Assembly: GCF_001957125.1 (NCBI RefSeq)
Contig: NZ_MPHJ01000009.1
Coordinates: 1-64,000 of the forward strand
Source of the DNA: Shewanella sp. UCD-KL12
Lineage (GTDB): Bacteria > Pseudomonadota > Gammaproteobacteria > Enterobacterales > Shewanellaceae
Direction: 5' to 3'
Length of the DNA: 64,000 nucleotides
This document shows, piece after piece, positions 56,516-64,000 of the stretch (positions are counted from its first letter, which is position 1; each line of letters starts with the position of its first letter). A model generated the notes under the pieces. That model saw nothing but the letters and a program-made list of their open reading frames with translations, made no database searches and was not told the origin of the DNA. The translations under genes and the position numbers were made by a program.

Positions 56516-56704
56516 TTAGCTTTCTGGGCTGGCTTCCCGTGAAGCGTGAGTATCTTGCTCACTGGCCACTTCAGACTCTAGGCTCGCTAAACGCTCTCGC
56601 TCGGCTTTCGAGACATATTTCGGTTTATTACTAGAGCTCAACTTAGCATTGGCTTTTTTTAGCTTTTTTTTATGCTTTAAGGTGATTTTCTTAGTTCGAT
56701 TCAT
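56516..56704 (-). CDS. small basic DUF2986 protein
   Basis: A 62-residue protein, basic at the start (RTKKITLKHKKKLKKANAKL) and acidic at the end. The SSNKPKYVSKAERERLA block matches DUF2986, a small family of Vibrio and Shewanella. I start at the ATG 56704, which begins the conserved region; an upstream ATG (56734) has weaker support. Function unknown. Confidence 0.7.
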   Translation of the reverse strand: MNRTKKITLKHKKKLKKANAKLSSSNKPKYVSKAERERLASLESEVASEQDTHASREASPES

Positions 56705-56734
56705 CGTATCGTCATTAAGCCATATTTGAATCAC

Positions 56735-57078
56735 CTAATTATATAGGATCTCCCACCACAAGGCATCACTCGGTGCACGTCCATAAACCCACATATTGAC
56801 AATGACTCGAGTGAGCGCAATCTAATCGAAAGACAAACCCTCAGCCCCTCAATTAACACAATCACTACATAAGCAGGCAATAATTGAGAGCAAGATCACA
56901 GCTTTAGCCTTGTTTAAAGAATACCTAGACTACTATCTAGACAGTAAATTTGTAAGCCCTTACACTAACCCGAAATACAAATCATTGTTATTTACATCAT
57001 ATTTACACTTAGCGTTTAATAATAAAAACCTTCGCTGCAAAAGTGTTATGTGATTTTTTTACTCGGGATGACTCAGCC
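56735..57078. other. upstream region of the TonB receptor with a weak Fur-box-like sequence
   Basis: Most of this stretch shows nothing I can name. AAATCATTGTTATTTA (56979–56994) resembles half-sites of the Fur box (GATAATGATAATCATTATC) about 85–100 bp before the receptor start. The match is partial. Confidence 0.3.
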
Positions 57079-59235
57079 ATGAAATTTAAAGCTTCATTAA
57101 TAGCGCTATCTATTACTACCGCATTAACGCCAAACCTTGTTACCGCAAACGAATCAGATATTGAGGTCATCACCGTCACCTCAAGCCGTATGGACAAGCC
57201 CGTCAGTGCAATTCCAAATACTGTCACCATCATTGATCAAGAGCAACTTGAGCAGCAGTTCAGAACAACTAAAGATCTGTCGACGATTATCGGTAACTTG
57301 GCACCAAGCTTTTCACCTAGCCGTCAGAAAATGAGTAATACAGGCGAGACCTTACGTGGGCGCACGCCATTGATCATGATCGATGGCGTACCGCAGTCTA
57401 ATCCACTGCGTAGCGGTGGCCGCTCAGGTCAAACAATTGATCCTGCAATGATAGAGCGTATTGAAATTATTCACGGCGCTAATGCTATGCATGGCCTAGG
57501 TGCACAAGGTGGCATTATCAACTACATCACCAAAAAGCCCACTGGTGATAATGAGCATCAAGTGAGTTTCGATGTCACAGTGCCAAACAACTTAGAATCT
57601 GACGGGATAAGCTTTGGTACTAGTTACGCCTTTTCTGGTGAATCAGATCAGTTAGATATGATTGGCTCAGTCAGCTACCGCAACAATGGCGTCTATTATG
57701 ATGCCAACGATGAGATGATTGGCGTAGACACCACTCAAGGCGAGTCAATGGACAGCCAAAGTGCCGATCTATTTCTTAAGCTTGGGCACAATTTCGATGA
57801 GTCCCGTCTAGAGTTTATGATCAATCACTATAATATGGAAAACAACGGCGACTATATGGCCGTTAAAGGTGATAAAGAAAACGACATTCCTACCGGGGCC
57901 ATCAAGCAAGATCAGCCTTGGGACGCCGCTAACAACCAAGTTACGACCACCAGCCTGACTTATACTCATGAAAATATTGCCGGTCAGCAGATGCACCTGC
58001 AGTTTTTCAATCAAAACTTTGAAGCCGTATATGGCGGTGGCTGTTGGTCTGACTTTTACGATCCAAGCATGGAGGGTAGCGACCAAGTCACGGTATGTGG
58101 TACCGGTGAAAATGATGAGCCTCTCTATTATGAGCAGTCACGCAATAAGTCAGTTAAGTGGGGCATGAAAGCCTCTATGATCGCCAACAATATCGCTGAC
58201 TCAGGTGTTAACCTAGCTTATGGTGTCGATATTTTTAGCGATACTACAGAGCAAGATATGGTTATGAGCGGCATCTCTTGGGTACCTGAAAGTACTTACG
58301 AAAATATCGCTCCCTATGCACAAGTAGATTATGATCTTATCGATAACTTAACCCTATCTGGCGGGGTGCGTTATGAATACGCCAAACTAAAAGTCGATGA
58401 CTACAAGACCATGTATGGCTATGGTGATAAGCATATTGAGGGCGGCTCTCCAGACTTCAATGAAACCCTATTTAATATTGGTGCTTCATATCAACTCAAC
58501 TCATCGGTTCGACTCTACACTAGTTTTAATCAAGGTTTCGGCATGCCTGATATTGGTCGCGTTCTCCGTGATGGCGATAGCTTCCCAGGTGAAAATCCAA
58601 GTATCGATGATTCACTCGCGCTAACACCAATCGTGACTGACAATATAGAGTTTGGCGCTGATTATCAGGGAGAATATTTCATTGCCAAGATCGCCTACTA
58701 CCGCTCATCTACTGACTACGGTAGCCGTATGGTAGAGAAGGAAGATGGCAGTGGTGCCTTTGTCGTTAAACGCGAGAAGAGTGTTATCGAAGGTATTGAG
58801 TCTAATATCACCGCTTATATTGGTGATAATGATGATGTGGGCGTAAATATCGCTATACAAAATGGCGAGTATGACTCAAATGACGATCAAACTGTCGATA
58901 CTGACTTAGATGGTGCGAATATCTCACCAAACCGTATCAACTTATTCTGGACTCATAACTTCGACAACGATATCTCAACTCGCATACAGGCCAACTTCTT
59001 TATGGATAAAGACTTCAAAGATGCCAATGATGAGATCTACTCAAGCTTCGACGGTTACACTACAGTCGATGCTTCGATGGCCATTCCAGTTTATAACGGC
59101 ACCTTAAGTATTGGGATTCAAAACCTATTGAATGAAGATTACTACACCTACTACTCTCAAACAGTGGGTAAAGATACGCGTTACTTTAAAGGAATGGGTC
59201 GCACTGCCACGATCGGCTTTACAATGCCATTCTAG
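57079..59235 (+). CDS. TonB-dependent siderophore receptor, IutA-like
   Basis: A 718-residue outer-membrane receptor from the ATG at 57079, which opens a signal peptide (ends near TANES). The TonB-box-like IEVITVTSSR is followed by the plug (about 50–160, IIDQEQLEQQF, LRGRTPLIMIDGVP, GLGAQGGIINYITKK) and a 22-strand barrel ending in F. The barrel blocks SFNQGFGMPD and GTLSIGIQNLLNEDY resemble E. coli IutA, which takes up ferric aerobactin, so a hydroxamate siderophore is likely. No siderophore biosynthesis genes are adjacent. An in-frame ATG 12 codons upstream (57043) lacks a signal peptide. Confidence 0.88.
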   Translation: MKFKASLIALSITTALTPNLVTANESDIEVITVTSSRMDKPVSAIPNTVTIIDQEQLEQQFRTTKDLSTIIGNLAPSFSPSRQKMSNTGETLRGRTPLIMIDGVPQSNPLRSGGRSGQTIDPAMIERIEIIHGANAMHGLGAQGGIINYITKKPTGDNEHQVSFDVTVPNNLESDGISFGTSYAFSGESDQLDMIGSVSYRNNGVYYDANDEMIGVDTTQGESMDSQSADLFLKLGHNFDESRLEFMINHYNMENNGDYMAVKGDKENDIPTGAIKQDQPWDAANNQVTTTSLTYTHENIAGQQMHLQFFNQNFEAVYGGGCWSDFYDPSMEGSDQVTVCGTGENDEPLYYEQSRNKSVKWGMKASMIANNIADSGVNLAYGVDIFSDTTEQDMVMSGISWVPESTYENIAPYAQVDYDLIDNLTLSGGVRYEYAKLKVDDYKTMYGYGDKHIEGGSPDFNETLFNIGASYQLNSSVRLYTSFNQGFGMPDIGRVLRDGDSFPGENPSIDDSLALTPIVTDNIEFGADYQGEYFIAKIAYYRSSTDYGSRMVEKEDGSGAFVVKREKSVIEGIESNITAYIGDNDDVGVNIAIQNGEYDSNDDQTVDTDLDGANISPNRINLFWTHNFDNDISTRIQANFFMDKDFKDANDEIYSSFDGYTTVDASMAIPVYNGTLSIGIQNLLNEDYYTYYSQTVGKDTRYFKGMGRTATIGFTMPF

Positions 59236-59265
59236 CGCGATTTCATAAGCCATTTTAAAACCAAC

Positions 59266-59294
59266 AAAAAACGCAGCCACTGGCTGCGTTTTTA
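59266..59294. terminator. bidirectional terminator between the receptor and the Pmp3 gene
   Basis: An A-run, an AACGCAGCC/GGCTGCGTT stem with a very small loop (59279–59281) and a T-run. It sits between convergent genes. Confidence 0.85.
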
Positions 59295-59312
59295 TTACCA
59301 TTCGGTATAGGG

Positions 59313-59477
59313 CTACTTAGTAACGACCCATAATGCGTGAAGCAAACCAGGTATAAAAAAGAGTAAACACAAGACGATGTTAATAAGCAGGTCTTTACCG
59401 ACACCTGACTTTAAGAAAACCGCCACAGGTGGTAGCAAGATTGCGATAACAACCAGAAGTAGTTTGTTTGTGTCCAT
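59313..59477 (-). CDS. Pmp3/YqaE-family small membrane protein
   Basis: A 54-residue frame, too short for many gene finders, beginning MDTNKLLLVVIAILLPPVAV. It has two hydrophobic helices (about 5–22 and 30–52) with the family block FIPGLLHALWVV near the end. Pmp3/YqaE proteins are stress-related inner-membrane proteins. A strong GGAG ribosome site lies nine bases upstream of the ATG. It is read toward the receptor terminator. Confidence 0.88.
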   Translation of the reverse strand: MDTNKLLLVVIAILLPPVAVFLKSGVGKDLLINIVLCLLFFIPGLLHALWVVTK

Positions 59478-59499
59478 TAAAAAATCTCCTTTAATCTCT

Positions 59500-60186
59500 T
59501 CATTTACGTTTAGGCCAATCTAACTTCTCAGGCTCTGACCATATTTGCAACTGCTTTATCACACTAAGACCAGTAAATTCCTCTCCAGCAGTTGGAAAGC
59601 TTAAATATTGATAATCAACTTCTCTAAAAGAGAAGCTTAAGCTGAGGGCATGTAGATAACCTCTATCGGCCTGCGCGCCACCATAGAGTCCATCACCTAA
59701 AATGGGTACGCCTATGCTTGCTAAGGCAACTCTAAGTTGATGGGTCTTGCCACTGTGTGGCTTAAGTAGATATAGACGTAAGCCCTCTGCGACTGAGTGC
59801 GAGAAAAACTGAGTGATCGCAGGATTATTGGTAGTGCGTAGCAACTTATGCATACTACGTCTGGCCTTTGCCATATCCCCTATCACCCAACCTTGCTTCT
59901 TCTTTGGCTTACCAGGCGCTAATGCCAGATAATACTTCTGAACCTTATGCTCACTAAACAACTGAGTAAATTCAGCAGCTACCGCAGAACTCTTGGCAAA
60001 CAGGAGTAAACCAGAGGTCATAGTATCCAAGCGATGCACTGAAAACAGTTTTATATCAAGGTCTTTCTCGACACTGGCCATCACTCCAGCAGAGCCATCT
60101 TGACTATGAAAATGAACATCATGGGATTTTGCTATAACAATAAAATCAAGCTCATCTGCGATGATCTCGTACATAGGCTGGGACAT
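59500..60186 (-). CDS. RluA-family RNA pseudouridine synthase
   Basis: A 228-residue pseudouridine synthase. The catalytic Asp is in HRLDTMTSGLLLFAK, and GKTHQLRVAL and PILGDGLYGG are the other family motifs. There is no S4 domain, as in RluA-like and TIGR01621-type enzymes. The RNA target is not identifiable. It lies 22 bp downstream of the sensor kinase gene. Confidence 0.9.
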   Translation of the reverse strand: MSQPMYEIIADELDFIVIAKSHDVHFHSQDGSAGVMASVEKDLDIKLFSVHRLDTMTSGLLLFAKSSAVAAEFTQLFSEHKVQKYYLALAPGKPKKKQGWVIGDMAKARRSMHKLLRTTNNPAITQFFSHSVAEGLRLYLLKPHSGKTHQLRVALASIGVPILGDGLYGGAQADRGYLHALSLSFSFREVDYQYLSFPTAGEEFTGLSVIKQLQIWSEPEKLDWPKRK

Positions 60187-60208
60187 AACTTCTGGCTCTT
60201 TGAATTAA

Positions 60209-61546
60209 TTAAAATGTAATACTAACCACTAACCCAGGCTGATTATCACTCAGGGTAACTTGAGCATTATGTCTGGCAAGAATCGCTTTAACCAGAGACA
60301 GACCTAAACCTGTGCCCTTATTATGACGACTAGGGTCTAAACGCACTAGCCGTTCAAACACCTTATCTTTAGCTTCAGTAGGAATTCCAGGACCGTTATC
60401 ACGGATCTGTATCTCTTTTCCTACCTGTATTATCTCTATCTTTGCACCTTCACCCGCATACTTAATCGCATTATCAACCAGATTAAATAGCACCTGAAAT
60501 AACAGATATTTGTCACCTGTCACTGAGGTGTCTTCGCCTGTTGATAGCACCAACGTCTGCCCATTTAATTCAGCCATTGCCTCGGCCATCTCAAACAGAT
60601 CTTCACACATATCCTTGATACTCAGCTCTTGAAGCTCAAGTGTTTGCTGCCCCTCCTCTATTCGAGTTAAAGACAACATGGCATCAAACGTTGCTAGGCA
60701 GTGATCTAGCTCCTCGGTGAGGATGGCACAAGCTTCTGGTAACTCTTGAGAAGTTTTATCGGGCAGCTGCTCTAGACCAATTCTAAGGTGTGACAGCGGA
60801 GTACGTAGATCATGGGCTATGTTGTCTGTCGCTCCCCTCACCGCAGTTAGGTTATGCTCCAATGTATCGAGTACGCCATTAAACTTACGCGCCAACATAT
60901 CAAACTCATCTTGTCGCCAACTGACAGGTAAACGTGTTGAGTACTCCCCTTTTTCAATCAAGCGGCTTAAGCGATTATATTGTACCAATCGGCGTAAAAT
61001 GGCCTTAGAGAACAGGTAACCCAGTGCCAGGGTAAGCACAATAGTTAGCATCAATGCGGTTATTGCAGCATTAACAAAACGCTCAATCAGGGTGCCTAAC
61101 TGGTCTGTACGAGTCGCAATTAATACTGGGCCGTAGCGAGTAACAACTAAGCCACCCGTTAAGATATGCAGCTTATCGGGACCACCGGTTAAGATCGGAA
61201 ATTCACGAGTTTGAGGTAACAGAGGCATATCGTCAGGAATTAAGCTTAATGCCCCAACAAGGTCGAATGAGTTGCGCCAAACCACCAGAGCCGTTTTGGG
61301 ATCAGCCGATTTTACCTGGATAGCAAAACTTCTTCTATCTAAGGTCAGCGCCATCTGTTGATAGCGAGCTTTCTCTGCAGCTAAGTGTTGATCAGTTTGT
61401 AGCTCCTGCTCATTCATGAGCTGCCTATACATGCCAAACAGGAGCGTGCCGATAATGAGAGTAACCAGCGCCGAAAAGATAATGGTGATACGCCAGGCAC
61501 TACTCTGATATGGCTTAATGCCCTTGACGGAGGCGATAGCCAGCAC
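60209..61546 (-). CDS. sensor histidine kinase
   Basis: Two membrane segments (about 19–38 and 160–180) flank a periplasmic sensor domain of about 120 residues. HAMP (about 181–232), the phospho-acceptor H245 in DNIAHDLRTPLSHL, and the N, G1 and G2 boxes (LVDNAIKYA, DNGPGIP, GTGLGLSL) follow. The best start is a GTG at 61546, overlapping the regulator gene by 32 bp, with no spaced ribosome site, so translation is probably coupled. The signal is unknown; no metal-binding motif is evident in the sensor domain. Confidence 0.9.
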   Translation of the reverse strand: MLAIASVKGIKPYQSSAWRITIIFSALVTLIIGTLLFGMYRQLMNEQELQTDQHLAAEKARYQQMALTLDRRSFAIQVKSADPKTALVVWRNSFDLVGALSLIPDDMPLLPQTREFPILTGGPDKLHILTGGLVVTRYGPVLIATRTDQLGTLIERFVNAAITALMLTIVLTLALGYLFSKAILRRLVQYNRLSRLIEKGEYSTRLPVSWRQDEFDMLARKFNGVLDTLEHNLTAVRGATDNIAHDLRTPLSHLRIGLEQLPDKTSQELPEACAILTEELDHCLATFDAMLSLTRIEEGQQTLELQELSIKDMCEDLFEMAEAMAELNGQTLVLSTGEDTSVTGDKYLLFQVLFNLVDNAIKYAGEGAKIEIIQVGKEIQIRDNGPGIPTEAKDKVFERLVRLDPSRHNKGTGLGLSLVKAILARHNAQVTLSDNQPGLVVSITF

Positions 61547-62192
61547 CTCGAACAGTCTCGATCAGCTCACCAAAACCTAACTCTTCAAACTTACGTCTGA
61601 GCTTAGCGATATGTACATCGATAACATTAGTACGTGGATCGAAGTGATAATCCCAAACGGCTTCAAATAATAAGGTTCGGCTAATCACTTGATTAGGATG
61701 TTCCATTAGATATTTCAGCAGCTGAAACTCTTTAGGCTGCAGCATCAACTCAGTACCATCTAAGGTCACTTTACGAGTCAGTAGCTCCATCACTAAATTT
61801 CCCACAGATAACTCAGTCTCTGCTGGCTGAGATTGACCTCTTTGCATCAGCTTCTCTGCGCGGACAAGCAGTTCTGAAAACGCAAATGGCTTAGTCATAT
61901 AGTCATCGCCACCAGCACGTAACCCTTTCACACGCTCATCAACATGACTCAATGCGGAAAGAATCAACACAGGTGTCTGGCTTCCTGTCGCTCTAAGCGC
62001 AGCAAGTACCTTTAAGCCATCAAGCTGAGGTAACATACGGTCGAGAATTATCAGGTCATACTTCATACTTGTCGCAAGCAACAACCCTTGATGGCCATCG
62101 CTAGCCGTCTCAATATTATGTCCTTGCTCAATAAAGCCTTTAACCACATATTCGATGGTGGTCGCATCATCTTCAACAAGTAGTATCTTCAT
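61515..62192 (-). CDS. OmpR-family response regulator
   Basis: A 225-residue regulator: receiver with D51 as phosphorylation site (LIILDRMLP) and K in DYMTKPF, then a winged-helix DNA-binding domain ending VIDVHIAKLRRKFEELGF. The effector block VWDYHFDPRTN is typical of QseB/CusR-like members. Preceded by the PepSY gene at 9 bp, and overlapped by its kinase gene. Confidence 0.92.
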   Translation of the reverse strand: MKILLVEDDATTIEYVVKGFIEQGHNIETASDGHQGLLLATSMKYDLIILDRMLPQLDGLKVLAALRATGSQTPVLILSALSHVDERVKGLRAGGDDYMTKPFAFSELLVRAEKLMQRGQSQPAETELSVGNLVMELLTRKVTLDGTELMLQPKEFQLLKYLMEHPNQVISRTLLFEAVWDYHFDPRTNVIDVHIAKLRRKFEELGFGELIETVRGAGYRLRQGH

Positions 62193-62201
62193 GATATTTC
62201 A

Positions 62202-62738
62202 TTAATCCCATTTAAGCAGAGGTAGAGGGCGCAGACTCTCAATATCGAATGCAATTTTGCTCTTACCATTTTCATCGATTAGCTTAAGCTCAAGGTAGCT
62301 AATACCTAAATCATGATCTAATTGCGCTTCTAGAATATAGGCCTGTCTCGCTGACATCGCTTTATTCACTAAGCTAGAAAATGAGAGCGATTTATCTTCC
62401 ATTAAATTTACAGCAATCAGCTCGTCACGGTCATCAGCCTCTAATGACTCAACCTGCTGCTTTACCAAACGTCCATCTTTAGCTCTGAACTCAAACTCAG
62501 TAATGGTTTTGAGCTGAGTATCTATAATACTCAGCTCATAGATTAGTTCGCCATTTTCAACATCAATTTCAAATTCGGCAACCGTTCCAGGGTACTCAGT
62601 TTCGACTTGCTGTAAAAATGCCTGCGGAGTGAGGTTACTCTCATCAGAAAGCAGTGTCATGATGGAGTCTTCTGCCCAAGCTGCTGCAGAGATACCTGAA
62701 GCAGAAAACAGCACTAAACTAGCTAGCCAACGAGCCAT
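62202..62738 (-). CDS. periplasmic PepSY-domain protein
   Basis: A 178-residue protein with a signal peptide (ends near SAAAWA). Two PepSY-like repeats can be seen: AFLQQVETEYPGTVAEFEID with ENGELIYELSIID, and the second with LVNKAMSARQAYILEAQLDHDLG. Such domains inhibit proteases or sense signals. It is 9 bp before the response regulator, so it is probably the periplasmic partner of the two-component system. Confidence 0.78.
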   Translation of the reverse strand: MARWLASLVLFSASGISAAAWAEDSIMTLLSDESNLTPQAFLQQVETEYPGTVAEFEIDVENGELIYELSIIDTQLKTITEFEFRAKDGRLVKQQVESLEADDRDELIAVNLMEDKSLSFSSLVNKAMSARQAYILEAQLDHDLGISYLELKLIDENGKSKIAFDIESLRPLPLLKWD

Positions 62739-62896
62739 GGCTCCTCCAATAAAACTTATGATGCCGATATATTATCGTATTAAATCAAAAACAGTTAATT
62801 CAATTGTACTTACAAAATATCTATCTTTAAAACCTTGCTATCCAACTCACACATTGTCACTAGACGGAACAAGGGCTTCTTGATAGAGAGTCTTAG

Positions 62897-63247
62897 CTAT
62901 TCGGAAACCAAAGCGATACTGTCAATTTCGATTTCAATACCTTGCCACTCGTCATCCACTTCACCTTTGAGCGTCACGGTAGTATCACTTGAAACCTCGA
63001 TATCACGCCATAAGGCATCATCTATCTCAACTTCTACATCGCCACTCGTATCGCGAAACAGATATTTCTCATCACCTAGACTCTTAACTAAGTGCCCAGT
63101 CAGTTCAACTGGGGTATCGTCTTTCGCCTCACTAGCATCCGCAGCGGTTTTAACGTGAGAACTGACGCCAGGGCCATTGTACGCAGCAAAGGCTGGCAGT
63201 GTGAGAACACAGGATAGAATAATTGAACCAGTAAGTTTTTTTGGCAT
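62897..63247 (-). CDS. YgiW/YdeI-type OB-fold periplasmic protein
   Basis: A signal peptide (ends near PAFA) and a 116-residue mature-type BOF domain (PF04076) with VELTGHLVKSLGDEKYLFRD and VEIDDALWRD. YgiW sits next to qseBC in E. coli and is induced by stress. The ATG at 63247 has AAGGGGAT at six bases. It lies upstream of the PepSY–regulator–kinase group on the same strand. Confidence 0.85.
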   Translation of the reverse strand: MPKKLTGSIILSCVLTLPAFAAYNGPGVSSHVKTAADASEAKDDTPVELTGHLVKSLGDEKYLFRDTSGDVEVEIDDALWRDIEVSSDTTVTLKGEVDDEWQGIEIEIDSIALVSE

Positions 63248-63376
63248 ATCTTGATCCCCTTTTAAATTAATAGCAATTCTAGGCTGATGACTATAAAGCC
63301 CAGATGGAATCAAGATTAATGTTTGATCATAAATAGAGCGCCACACTATGGTTAAGCAGGTTTTAGTGTTAATTAA

Positions 63377-64000
63377 CTACTCATGGGGCTGATGCGCCTC
63401 TAAGATATGAATAAGCTCAGACTTAAGCGCAACGGTTGTTTCAACGCCTTTTTCCAATTTGAGCTTTTTGGCGAGATGTAGCGGTACCTCTGCATTAATT
63501 TTATGGCGAACCCCCTTCACACAGGCAATGATCCTGACGCTCTCTCCCATGGTAAGCATAGATTCGATTTTAATATCTAATTTATTGAAACTACGACACA
63601 GGCGACCTTTGGTGATTGAGTTAAATCTGACACCTTGATTGGGAATAACCCAACGCACTTTAGTGCCGATATCAATCTGTTCAAAATAGGTACTCGCGAT
63701 GAGGTGCTCACCAAACCTCAGCCAGGTTATCTGTCGCTCCTCCTCCTGCGCAACCACATGAGCATCAAAGATATTTCTCAGCCCCATCTGCTTAGCCACG
63801 GCCTCATTATGGGGACGAACTAATACCTCATGGGGCTTACCTTGCTGCAGTAGCTTGCCTTGACTGATCAAGATCATCTTGTCGGCCAGCAAAAGGGCTT
63901 CATTGAGATCATGGGTCACCATGATAACTGGGATAGCAAGTTGCTCTTTGAGCCTAGCAAGCTCCAAGTAGAGGCGTTCACGGGTTTCTCTATCTACCGC
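63377..64000 (-). CDS. modC: molybdate ABC transporter ATP-binding protein ModC, 3' part
   Basis: The reading frame is open through the right edge, so the first part of the ATPase (Walker A, signature and probably Walker B) lies outside. The window shows the H-loop VTHDLNEALLLADKM and then a C-terminal TOBE/Mop-like domain (about the last 60 residues) used for oxyanion control. The combination fits ModC (or a close CysA/PotA relative). 207 residues are visible before the stop. Confidence 0.75.
   Translation of the reverse strand, partial: AVDRETRERLYLELARLKEQLAIPVIMVTHDLNEALLLADKMILISQGKLLQQGKPHEVLVRPHNEAVAKQMGLRNIFDAHVVAQEEERQITWLRFGEHLIASTYFEQIDIGTKVRWVIPNQGVRFNSITKGRLCRSFNKLDIKIESMLTMGESVRIIACVKGVRHKINAEVPLHLAKKLKLEKGVETTVALKSELIHILEAHQPHE

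Noticed and set aside
1..64000. tRNA genes, prophage, insertion sequences and integrases
   Set aside because: No tRNA-like cloverleaf with CCA-type end, no transposase, integrase or phage structural gene was seen; a tRNAscan run would settle the first.

Overview
The window looks like chromosomal DNA of a marine gammaproteobacterium, most probably Shewanella. This rests on recognising protein families and local gene order, not on a database search. The order fabR–desaturase–trmA–murI–16S rRNA resembles the fabR–trmA–murI–rrn neighbourhood of enteric bacteria. The FabR operator, the gspC-to-N order, the FMN-riboswitch-controlled ribB and the DUF2057, DUF2986 and DUF333 proteins all fit the same group. 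No tRNA gene, CRISPR array, prophage or transposase gene was seen, so this is mostly a core-genome segment with a few accessory islets.

Layout. Positions 1–955 hold the 5' end of a 16S rRNA gene read leftward, with its leader, boxA and two tandem promoters. Positions 956–12112 carry a membrane-anchored RRM protein, murI, trmA, fabR facing a fatty-acid desaturase across a FabR operator, selD–selU (2-selenouridine in tRNA), an LplT-like transporter with a decayed acyltransferase tail, cysQ, nudE and yrfG. Positions 12259–24081 are a complete gspC–N type II secretion operon on the minus strand. Positions 24355–38210 carry hslR, hslO, pckA, an M14 peptidase, a solute-binding-like protein, a methyltransferase, a repeat-rich lipoprotein, a PAP2 phosphatase, a GIY-YIG protein, an S9 oligopeptidase and ribB behind an FMN riboswitch. 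Positions 38575–49191 carry a NIT–PAS–GGDEF–EAL protein, ferritin, an RND permease with its adaptor, and moeA–moeB. Positions 49448–54702 carry small secreted proteins, an APH-fold kinase, and an operon of bufferin genes (bufA, bufB, bufC) followed by an ECF sigma factor and its probable anti-sigma factor. Positions 54931–64000 carry gltS, a DUF2986 protein, an IutA-like TonB receptor, a short Pmp3-family gene, a pseudouridine synthase, a two-component system with PepSY and OB-fold periplasmic partners, and the 3' part of modC.

Genes that appear to work together: fabR with the desaturase (membrane fluidity); selD with selU; gspC–N (exoprotein secretion; the prepilin peptidase is not here); moeA, moeB and modC (molybdenum, at two separate places); and bufA-B-C with sigma and anti-sigma (a probable self-regulated copper-buffering RiPP system). 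The last is the most interesting locus. Two intergenic regions hold structured or repeat-like DNA that no gene explains: a run of five hairpins at 27941–28135, and a segment of about 365 bp flanked by ATACCAATTGGTAT-type palindromes at 33097–33461.
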